Both the position numbers and the translations under genes were made by a program. A stretch of DNA of 17,343 nt from Chrysochromulina tobinii. Taxonomy: Eukaryota; Haptophyta; Prymnesiales; Chrysochromulinaceae. The DNA is taken from NCBI GenBank assembly GCA_001275005.1, contig JWZX01001808.1, positions 1 through 17,343 of the forward strand. Reading direction: 5' to 3'. The notes under the pieces were generated by a model. It made no database searches, had not been told where the DNA came from, and saw only the letters and a program-made list of their open reading frames with translations. Shown piece after piece: positions 8,401-14,401 of the stretch; the first letter of the stretch is position 1; each line of letters starts with the position of its first letter.

Positions 8401-10089
8401 TCATCAGAGGTCCTCAGAGGTCATCAGAGGTCATCAGAGGTCGCGACTGGGCGTACCTACGGAAGCAGAGGTCATCAGGGGTCCTCAGAGGCCGTCAGCA
8501 GTCATCAGCGGTCATCAGCGGTCCTCAGAGGTCCTCAGAGGCCATCAGAGGTCCTCAGAGGCCATCAGAGGTCCTCAGAGGCCATCAGAGGCCATCAGAG
8601 GCCATCAGCAGACCGAGACCATCCCATCTGGGCGTCGTCGACGGAGACGACGCGCCCAGTGCGCATGAAGCCATCGGTGACCGAGGCGGCCTCGAGGTCG
8701 GTATCTCGGCTCAGGTAGCCAAATGGACTGTCGGACCAGTTGACGTGTACATCGGCGAAGAGGGCAGAGCAGCCTAGCCGCAGCACACTCTCGTATAGGG
8801 CATACTTGAGAGACTGTGGGGAACAGAGGGGGGCGCCGTGGTGAGCACTTGCATGCGGCGACGACGAGAGGGCCGGCGACCCACCAGAGGTGCCATCTCG
8901 CGCATGGCTGCTGGGGCTGGAACGACGGCCACGCCCTCGTGGGACGCGGCGGCGGCGGCGACGGCGGCGGAGCCATCGGAGGAGAAGACGAGCACCTGAG
9001 CTCCAAATCCGGGGGGGGGTCTCATGAGGGTTTCGTCATCAGAGGTCATCAGCGGTCATCAGAGGTCATTCGAGGTCATCAGAGGTCATCCGAGGCCATC
9101 CGAGGTCATCCGAGGTCATCCGAGGTCATCCGAGGTCATCCGAGGTCATCCGAGGTCATCAGAGGTCATCAGAGGGCCATCAGAGGGCCATCAGAGGGCC
9201 ATCAGAGGCGAGAGAGTACCTGCTTCGGAGCACGCCCAAGGAATGTAGAGAGTGCCGACGCGTCCTCCTCGCGCGCAAGCACGACCACGAGCTCGCGATG
9301 CTTCGCGATCTTGACGAGCGCCGCGGAGACGGCTGTGCACAGCTCCGCCCCGCCTGGTGATTGGATTGCGCCCGCGCCGGCACTCGACGCAGCGCTCGTC
9401 GCGCACGACGCAGGCCACGTAGCGGAGTCCACGGGCACGAGGAAGTTGAGAGGGCGCTGCTCCCAATTCGGGCGCTCCGGCTTGCACGCGCTGTTGCCCG
9501 CGGCGGCGCGCAGAGCGTCGCCGATGCTCGTAACGGTCGCAGCGGCGGCGTTGGCGGTGCCGATGGCGCTGGAGGCGACGTAGACCAGCGCTGCCGCCGC
9601 CGCGCCGGCAACGTTGGCGGTGCTGCTGCCACCGGCCGTGGCGACGGCCTCGTCCGCGGCGGCATCCTCGCTCTCCACCAGTCCCTCGGTCTTGCCATCG
9701 GCCACCTCCGCCTCTGCTGGCTCCCCGTCATTCTTGGCCTCAGTGGCAGCAGCCTCCGCTTCATCCGCCTCAGCTGCGAGGTCCGATGCGGCCGTGATCG
9801 CGGCCAGCGAGGGCGTCTCCGTCCTCGCATGCGTCTCAAGCACCTGCGCGACCGTCGGCTTGTTCTCATGCAGCGTGCGCATCGCGCGCATCGCCGCTCC
9901 TTGCCGAACGAGCTTCTGCCGCAGCGCTGGCGTCACCGCCGCGCCTTGCGACTTCCCGCCGGTGAGCGAGTGGTAGGACGTCCAGTTGAAGAGGAGCAGC
10001 ATCAGCGCGAGAGGCATGCATACGAGCCACAGCAGTCGCTGGCCTGCCATGGATCCGACCTGCAACCCTTTTCGCAGTGTCGTCCTCAC
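5466..10089 (-). CDS. Type II membrane glycosyltransferase, tandem GT77-like domains (10 exons)
   Basis: Exons, in order: 10089-9220, 8995-8849, 8813-8620, 8385-7980, 7802-7584, 7325-7201, 7009-6931, 6844-6575, 6269-6073, 5850-5466. All introns are GT..AG and the joined frame gives 963 residues without a break. Residues 17-36 form a signal anchor, followed by an Ala/Glu-rich stem to about 200. Domain 1 (about 210-440) starts RPLNFLVPVD, but its metal motif is ADVHVNW (360-362) instead of DxD. Domain 2 (about 560-850) starts RPLNYVVPAS, with GLKFKILVDF, SDVDVIWLANPF (DVD 685-687), WDQTAYNEE and HVNYHPEKPNRM, as in plant RRA/XEG113-type arabinosyltransferases (Pfam nucleotide-diphospho-sugar transferase). 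A C-terminal Trp/Gly-rich module (about 850-955: KTPWGAGKWG, ESTRCSDGE) follows. Likely Golgi lumenal; donor and acceptor unknown. Met14 (codon at 10050) is an alternative start. Exon 2's right edge is the least certain junction. Confidence 0.85.
5851..6072 (-). repeat. Intron 9 of the glycosyltransferase: 10-bp repeats plus exon-derived fragments
   Basis: Donor CCTG^GTACCA, acceptor TAAAG^GTACTAC; splicing restores TG^G and gives HAWYYGGDN. The body is sense-strand TGATTGCCAC units in two blocks 63 bp apart. Each block includes a near copy (25/27 at 5951-5977) of exon-9 sequence 6112-6138. A second copy of the donor region (GTACCAGGCAT on the plus strand) lies at 5926-5936 versus 6069-6079. 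Confidence 0.85.
6270..6574 (-). repeat. Intron 8 of the glycosyltransferase: two minisatellite families
   Basis: Donor GAGCAG^GTGCGA, acceptor GGCAG^TTCTAC, phase 0, joining TAYNEEQ to FYPANG. On the plus strand one block is CATCAAGGGT units (about 6290-6400) and the other is GGYCATCAGT units (about 6462-6560), separated by about 50 non-repetitive bases. At 305 nt it is the longest intron of the gene. Confidence 0.85.
6845..6930 (-). repeat. Intron 7 of the glycosyltransferase: duplicated exon start plus repeats
   Basis: Only 86 nt, phase 0. Its first 29 nt (sense) match the first 29 nt of the following exon at 26 positions (GTGCTGCTCTCCGA...GGACGTCAT), followed by three 10-bp sense ACTGATGACC units and the acceptor CATCAG^GTGCTGC. 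The copy inside the intron would read DLDVM and then stop, so it cannot replace the exon. Confidence 0.9.
7010..7200 (-). repeat. Intron 6 of the glycosyltransferase: minisatellite with a duplicated exon-6 end
   Basis: Donor TCTCCAG^GTTCGT, acceptor TCTCCAG^GACCGG; AG^G restores Arg. A 52-bp block containing the last 28 nt of exon 6 and its donor (7177-7228) is repeated at 7096-7147 with one mismatch, so the intron holds a second complete donor site. The rest is sense GATGACCNCT repeats. Confidence 0.9.
7326..7583 (-). repeat. Intron 5 of the glycosyltransferase: 10-bp and 11-bp arrays
   Basis: Donor CTCCAG^GTGCAC, acceptor CTCCAG^CTGTAC, phase 0. Two arrays: plus-strand GGCAATCAAT units of 10 bp (about 7344-7446) and CATCATTAGCA units of 11 bp (about 7486-7563), with about 40 mixed bases between them. 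TGCTCCAG occurs at both intron ends. Confidence 0.85.
7803..7979 (-). repeat. Intron 4 of the glycosyltransferase: minisatellite with a duplicated acceptor and exon-5 start
   Basis: Donor AACCAG^GTGATG, acceptor ACTCAG^GTGCTC, phase 0. A 53-bp block (7769-7821) spanning the acceptor and the first 34 nt of exon 5 is repeated at 7844-7896 with one mismatch. Using the upstream acceptor copy leads quickly to a stop codon, so the exon-proximal one is the working site. Confidence 0.9.
8386..8619 (-). repeat. Intron 3 of the glycosyltransferase: minisatellite with a duplicated acceptor and exon-4 start
   Basis: Donor GGATG^GTCTCG, acceptor CCGTAG^GTACGC; TG^G restores Trp (MGWYAQS). A block of at least 50 bp (8372-8421) containing the acceptor and the first 14 nt of exon 4 recurs at 8443-8492 with one mismatch. 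The body is plus-strand GGTCATCAGA/GGTCCTCAGA units. Confidence 0.9.
8814..8848 (-). other. Intron 2 of the glycosyltransferase, 35 nt
   Basis: The frame change between FSSDG... and KYALYESVLRLG requires an intron here. Donor CAA^GTGCTC and acceptor CCACAG^TCTCTC give a 35-nt phase-0 intron with a pyrimidine-rich end. The donor region (plus strand 8834-8856) matches 5878-5900 inside intron 9 at 22 of 23 bases. A longer version using an upstream GTGGGT donor (in GGTGGGTCGCC) is also in frame. Confidence 0.6.
8996..9219 (-). repeat. Intron 1 of the glycosyltransferase: 10-bp minisatellite
   Basis: Donor AAGCAG^GTACTC, acceptor AGCTCAG^GTGCTC, phase 0. The body (about 9036-9208) is roughly 17 units of plus-strand GGTCATCAGA/GGTCATCCGA, i.e. 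sense TGATGACC, with 11-bp variants at the donor end. The last 35 nt before the acceptor are C-rich and non-repetitive. Confidence 0.85.
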
Positions 10090-10468
10090 TCAGGATTCTC
10101 ACACGGGTCCGCGGCGGCAACTTCGACCACAGAAATGCAAACTTCGCTGGACTCATTCCACACGGCCGGGCGGCAGCCTCTCCCCACGCGCCTCTTACTA
10201 TCGATAGTAGGTCGCAGGTACACGCTACTTGTAAATGCGCACGGCGCCAAAAGTTCGCCGCATTTGGAAGACAGTCCGTATTTTCTTTTTCGAAACGGAG
10301 CCGCTTGCCACCATTTTTCCCGTCCTGCAAGTACACACCTCCATCCGGGTGCGTGCGCATCAGTCGATTAATTCGGTTGGGCTGGACACTCGCCGTGGAG
10401 GGCATGCGCACGGGTCACCTGCCGAGCAGGCATAAATTCGCATCGCCTGCACTTCTTCATAGGCACAG
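10090..10468. promoter_or_regulatory. Divergent promoter region between the glycosyltransferase and NLR-like genes
   Basis: 379 bp separate two opposite start codons, so both promoters and 5' UTRs must lie here. There is a TATA-like ATAAATT at 10432-10438, about 31 bases before the NLR ATG. A perfect 14-bp palindrome, TACTATCGATAGTA, lies at 10196-10209. GCGCCAAA at 10244-10251 fits an E2F-type site. These are motif matches only; which are used is unknown. Confidence 0.5.
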
Positions 10469-13400
10469 ATGATGCGTAAGAAGCGCGCCAGCACCGCCAG
10501 CAGTCCTGCCGAACGGCCAGCGGCGGCCATCGGTCCCGCATTCAACACGCACGCCGACTCGCAGCAGGCAGCGGCAGCAGCGGCGCACCTGATGCAACCC
10601 TGGGCGCCCTCGCCGATCACGTACGTGTTCAGCGACTTGCTGCCCGATGACACCTCAAGCTTGCGGGCAAGCACCCTCCCTTGGAGCGGCCGCCACGGGT
10701 CGCACGCGCGCTACAAAGTGCAGCAAGAGCTGACCGTGTTCATCAATGATGGGTGGCACGATGCTCGGGTGACGGCGCCGCCAGGCCCTCGAAAAATTTC
10801 TCACACGCTGGAGCTCTCGGCCGGCAAGAAGGTCGAGCACGTCTTCCTCTCGCCCTGGAATCATGCCCCACGGGACGTGAAGAGCGCCGCTTTTGCAGCG
10901 CATCGAAAGAGCTACACGGCGAGCTTGGCTGCAGAGCACTCGACCGTGCTCGACGCCGTCTCTGGGAGCAGGTTGGATCTGGGCATCGTGCCTGTCTCGG
11001 TCGTGTCTGCAGCCGCAGCGCCGCCGCCGTACGCCATTGAGCACTGGACAGACGTGAGCAAGCTCGGCCGGTGGCTGTTCCGTGCGACGTTCATTCGGTC
11101 CAAATTGGCCCACTTCATTGGTCGGCTCCTCGATCTCACGGCCTCCTATGTGGCCGAGACGGGAAGTAAACCGAGTGACACGGCGGCGTGGCTGAGTGCA
11201 GAGCTCAAGGCGTGCCAGTCGCTGCTGCTGGAGATCCTGCCAGAGCCTTGGCATTCGGAGAGCTCGACGGCATACCAGACGCTCCTGGACCAGCTGAGTG
11301 GGTTGGGCAAGTCCTTTCATCAGGCTCTCGATGACCTCGACAGGCGCCATCAGGAGTTGCGAAGAGCGCTCGAGGATTCGCAGCGGCGAGATGTTCAGAA
11401 CCGCATCAACCAAGAGCGGGAGGCCAAGATGGCCTTTGAGATTGAGCAAAAGGAGCATCGCGAGGATCGCGACTCGAAACTCAAGGAGGCCGTGCTCGAG
11501 GTCGCCGCCGATAAGCGCGAGGAGCACCTTCGAATTGGGCGCGATGAGATCGCCGCCGAGTCGCGTAACGCGTCCGAGGCCTTCACCAAGCGGCTCGAGC
11601 AGGCGGAGCAGCAATTCGTCGCGGAGCAAAAGGGGCAGCGCATGACCGTCGAGATCTCGCAGCACAAGGAGCGCTACGACTTGCTCACCTCGCAGCAGAA
11701 CGAGCCCTTCGTCTTGCTCGAGAGCAAGCTGATGTCTGTGCTTGAGGACATGGTGAACGCGCCCACCTCGCTGCTGCTCACGGCGGATCCAGCCGCCGGA
11801 AAGACGAGCCTCGTGCTGCAGCTGCTCAGCCACGTGCTACAGGAAGCGCCCGACGTCGTCCCCATCTTGATCAAGGTGCATGAGTGGCAGCTGCTGCTTG
11901 AGCGCCATGCGGCCTTGCTCTCGTCGAGTGAATGCATGAATTGGGTGGACCTAGCACTCCAGCTCGAGCACGGGGTGGACTCGGAGCTCTATCGTGCGCT
12001 GCGGCAGGCGATGCGCTGCCGACGGGCTCTGTTGCTCATCGACGGACTCGACGAAGGCGGTTCGAAGTGCGCGCAAATCGAGGACCACATCGTGCAGGTG
12101 CTTGCGGTGCAGGGGCACACGATGATCGTCACTTCGCGACCCGACGGCGTCCACCTGGAGCGCTTCAAGACCCTCTTCCACTTGATCAAGCTCGGGCCAC
12201 TTACGACGGCGCAGCAGGAGCACGTCATCCAGCATCGGCTGGGTATTGAGGCGAGCAGCATGGACGGCGGGAGGTGGACGGCAGGTAGCAGTGACGGCGA
12301 GAGGCTGCTGCAGTATGTGCGAGAGAGCGTGCCACGCCATCCCGCGTCCGGGCTGCAGATCACGAGCAACCCTCTCGTGCTCTCGATCCTGATCTCCACG
12401 TTCGAGATGCGCCAGAAGGCGGGGCTGGCGCTGCAGCTGCCGGCCTCGCTAGTCGATCTCTACGAGATGGCCACGCGGATGATGCTCGATCGCGTGAGCA
12501 AAGGATTTGGAGCGAGGAGCCTCGAGAAGGCCACCAAAGGAGGCGCCTCGCCCGAGGCCTCCAAGACCGCCTTGGTCCTCTCCCCTCTGGCCATTTGCCA
12601 GAAGGTGCTGGCTTCGCAGAAGCGCGTGAACAAGCCCTCGGAGTGGTCATGCTGCAAGCTCGGGGAGCACGGCAAGCGATGCGGCCACCCTTGCACGCAC
12701 CGCTTGGAGCACCTCCCCGAGTCCATCCACGAGCCCGTCAAAGAGGCGTTTGCAAAGCAGAAGTACGGCAAGATGTGGGTCGAACTCAGCCCCACGGCGC
12801 GGGATAAGCTGCAAGGAAAGTGGCTGTGCCCGAATTCGACCTCGTGCCTGCATTGCCTCGACGGGCTGCTTCGCGATGTGGGATTCGGCCGGTACGAGGG
12901 GCAGAGCTTGCGCACGTGCGTCTGCCCGCTCTGCGTGGCGTGGCGAGGCGAGCAGAAGCGCGAGCTGTGGATGCGCACGCGCAAGGAGGAGAATAATCTC
13001 GCGCTCCTGCTGCGGGGCGCCTTCCTCGAAGCCCACTTGGGGCAGCAGCGAAAGCTCGAGAGGGAGCACGTGGCCACGGCCGCCATCCGGCTCCACGACC
13101 CGCGGCAGCTCGCGGCCATCCGCGAGCGCACCAGTATGCCCGTGTCGCAACATCCACCGAAGGACGGGGAGTGGGTGCAGGTGGTCAAGGGTGATTTCGC
13201 GTGGCAGTATGGGCATTGCTTCAGCTACGAGGTTTCAGCCACGTCGCCGCGCTTGCAAGGGAAGCACGAGGCCAACGGCAGCGGGAGCGCCAAAGCGGAC
13301 GACAAGGAGTCTGCCGTACGACTGACGCGCTACGCGGTCCGCTTTGCCAACCAGAGGGTCGATGCTGGGCTTCCCGCCGAGTACATAGTCGCCTCCGGCA

Positions 13401-14230
13401 TGATCGAAGCCGAGTGCCGCGCGTGGTCGCATGAGCACCGAACGCCCGCGCTCATAGCGGCGGCAACCTCGTTGGCACCCGACAGACAACGCGACATTCA
13501 GGCGGTCTTGGAGGGCGACGCAACGATTGCGGACCTGTTGCGAGCGGACCCGCCGCACGCGCTCCAAGAGTATCTCGCCGCTCGGGAGATTTGCGATGGC
13601 GTGCGCTTGTTCGACCACCCGCCGTGGCTGTGGACGCATTGGTGGGCGAATACGCTCTCGATCGGCATTCAGATTGGCGATCCGTTCCGACGCGGGCTCT
13701 TGCGCGCCGCCGGCGTACACGGCTACGTGCTCAACCTGCGCGGGAAGCTTGGCGGCGATCGCGCCGTCTCGCTCAGGGCCGTTGGGCAGCTCTTGCAAGT
13801 GGTCACGTCGGCCGACCTGTCGCAGAATGGCCTAGGCTCTTTGGGCGCCGCCGCGCTGGCGGAGGACATTGCGCAGAGCCGCACACTCGACTCGATCAAC
13901 CTCGGCGAGAACCAAATCGGTTCGGAGGGCGTGAAGCAGATCGCCGAGGCAGTCGTACGTAGCGCCTCGCTCACGATGGTGGACTTGCGAGCGACCACTC
14001 TCCCAGAAGAGGACCAAGCCCGTCTGCGCCGAGTCGCGAGCCATCGGCGCGCCATCGCCGGCGAGCGGCGGCTGAACATCTTCACCGATTATGCCGACGA
14101 GCCAGGGACGGCAATCAGCCCCCGCGCGTTTTGGAAGAAAAGTAGTGCAAGTAGCAGGATGTTGAGTTCGCCGGCGCCGTCGACGACTCCGTTTAGTCCC
14201 AGGATAGTCGACATGACGCAGTTCGTTTGA
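10469..14230 (+). CDS. NLR-like STAND ATPase: coiled coil, NACHT, Cys-rich, LRR
   Basis: Single-exon frame of 1253 residues. Residues 1-270 are not recognised (Ala-rich start). Residues about 285-405 are a charged coiled coil. A NACHT-type NTPase follows: Walker A ADPAAGKT (439-446, with Ala in place of the first Gly), Walker B LLLIDGLDE (521-529), sensor-type MIVTSRPDG (552-560) and helical SNPLVLSILI (about 633-642). A Cys-rich stretch (Cys 728, 729, 738, 742, 787, 793, 796, 817, 819, 822) could bind zinc. Residues 896-975 look like a KOW/Tudor-type chromo-barrel (DGEWVQVVKGDFAW, YAVRF, LPAEYI). LQEYLAAREI (1032-1041) matches the FQEYLAA signature that follows NACHT modules. Ribonuclease-inhibitor-type LRRs (about 1105-1190: SADLSQNGLGSLGAAALAE, INLGENQIGSEGVKQIAEA) close the protein. 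Such proteins oligomerise on sensing a ligand. An immune or stress-sensor role is inferred; ligand and effector output are unknown. Confidence 0.85.
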   Translation: MMRKKRASTASSPAERPAAAIGPAFNTHADSQQAAAAAAHLMQPWAPSPITYVFSDLLPDDTSSLRASTLPWSGRHGSHARYKVQQELTVFINDGWHDARVTAPPGPRKISHTLELSAGKKVEHVFLSPWNHAPRDVKSAAFAAHRKSYTASLAAEHSTVLDAVSGSRLDLGIVPVSVVSAAAAPPPYAIEHWTDVSKLGRWLFRATFIRSKLAHFIGRLLDLTASYVAETGSKPSDTAAWLSAELKACQSLLLEILPEPWHSESSTAYQTLLDQLSGLGKSFHQALDDLDRRHQELRRALEDSQRRDVQNRINQEREAKMAFEIEQKEHREDRDSKLKEAVLEVAADKREEHLRIGRDEIAAESRNASEAFTKRLEQAEQQFVAEQKGQRMTVEISQHKERYDLLTSQQNEPFVLLESKLMSVLEDMVNAPTSLLLTADPAAGKTSLVLQLLSHVLQEAPDVVPILIKVHEWQLLLERHAALLSSSECMNWVDLALQLEHGVDSELYRALRQAMRCRRALLLIDGLDEGGSKCAQIEDHIVQVLAVQGHTMIVTSRPDGVHLERFKTLFHLIKLGPLTTAQQEHVIQHRLGIEASSMDGGRWTAGSSDGERLLQYVRESVPRHPASGLQITSNPLVLSILISTFEMRQKAGLALQLPASLVDLYEMATRMMLDRVSKGFGARSLEKATKGGASPEASKTALVLSPLAICQKVLASQKRVNKPSEWSCCKLGEHGKRCGHPCTHRLEHLPESIHEPVKEAFAKQKYGKMWVELSPTARDKLQGKWLCPNSTSCLHCLDGLLRDVGFGRYEGQSLRTCVCPLCVAWRGEQKRELWMRTRKEENNLALLLRGAFLEAHLGQQRKLEREHVATAAIRLHDPRQLAAIRERTSMPVSQHPPKDGEWVQVVKGDFAWQYGHCFSYEVSATSPRLQGKHEANGSGSAKADDKESAVRLTRYAVRFANQRVDAGLPAEYIVASGMIEAECRAWSHEHRTPALIAAATSLAPDRQRDIQAVLEGDATIADLLRADPPHALQEYLAAREICDGVRLFDHPPWLWTHWWANTLSIGIQIGDPFRRGLLRAAGVHGYVLNLRGKLGGDRAVSLRAVGQLLQVVTSADLSQNGLGSLGAAALAEDIAQSRTLDSINLGENQIGSEGVKQIAEAVVRSASLTMVDLRATTLPEEDQARLRRVASHRRAIAGERRLNIFTDYADEPGTAISPRAFWKKSSASSRMLSSPAPSTTPFSPRIVDMTQFV

Positions 14231-14401
14231 GGGGAGAGTGAAATGTAAATGAAACGGCGTTATTGGAACCCCGCGAAGAAACTGAAACTGAAACTGAAAC
14301 TGTTATTGGAACGCAAGCGAATTTGAATTTCGAAAACCTAATTTGTCCTATGACGGAAAAGAGTTTCGGCTTCTGTATTTTTCCTGACAAGGATTCGTGC
14401 C
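14231..14401 (+). other. Spacer between the NLR-like and phosphatase genes
   Basis: This 171-bp spacer contains a perfect (AAACTG)4 microsatellite at 14279-14302. GTTATTGGAAC occurs on either side of it; its ATTGG cores (14262-14266 and 14305-14309) are inverted CCAAT boxes and could serve the promoter of the downstream gene. Confidence 0.5.
14279..14302. repeat. (AAACTG)4 microsatellite
   Basis: Four perfect 6-bp units in the promoter-proximal spacer. No function is apparent. Confidence 0.85.

Noticed and set aside
5893-9583. Long plus-strand open frames encoding strings such as GHQRSSEVIRGHQ
   Set aside because: They exist because the 10-bp repeats lack stops on the plus strand. The minus strand gives one coherent spliced protein with family motifs, and the repeats are its introns.
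9361-10371. Plus-strand open frame of 336 codons and the nested serine/alanine-rich frame at 9614-9976
   Set aside because: Both are shadows of exon 1 of the minus-strand glycosyltransferase, which has a clear signal anchor and in-frame splicing.
10655-11833. Minus-strand open frame of 392 codons opposite the NLR-like gene
   Set aside because: It overlaps the coding sequence of a protein with recognisable coiled-coil and NACHT motifs. The antisense translation has no recognisable domain and reflects high GC content.
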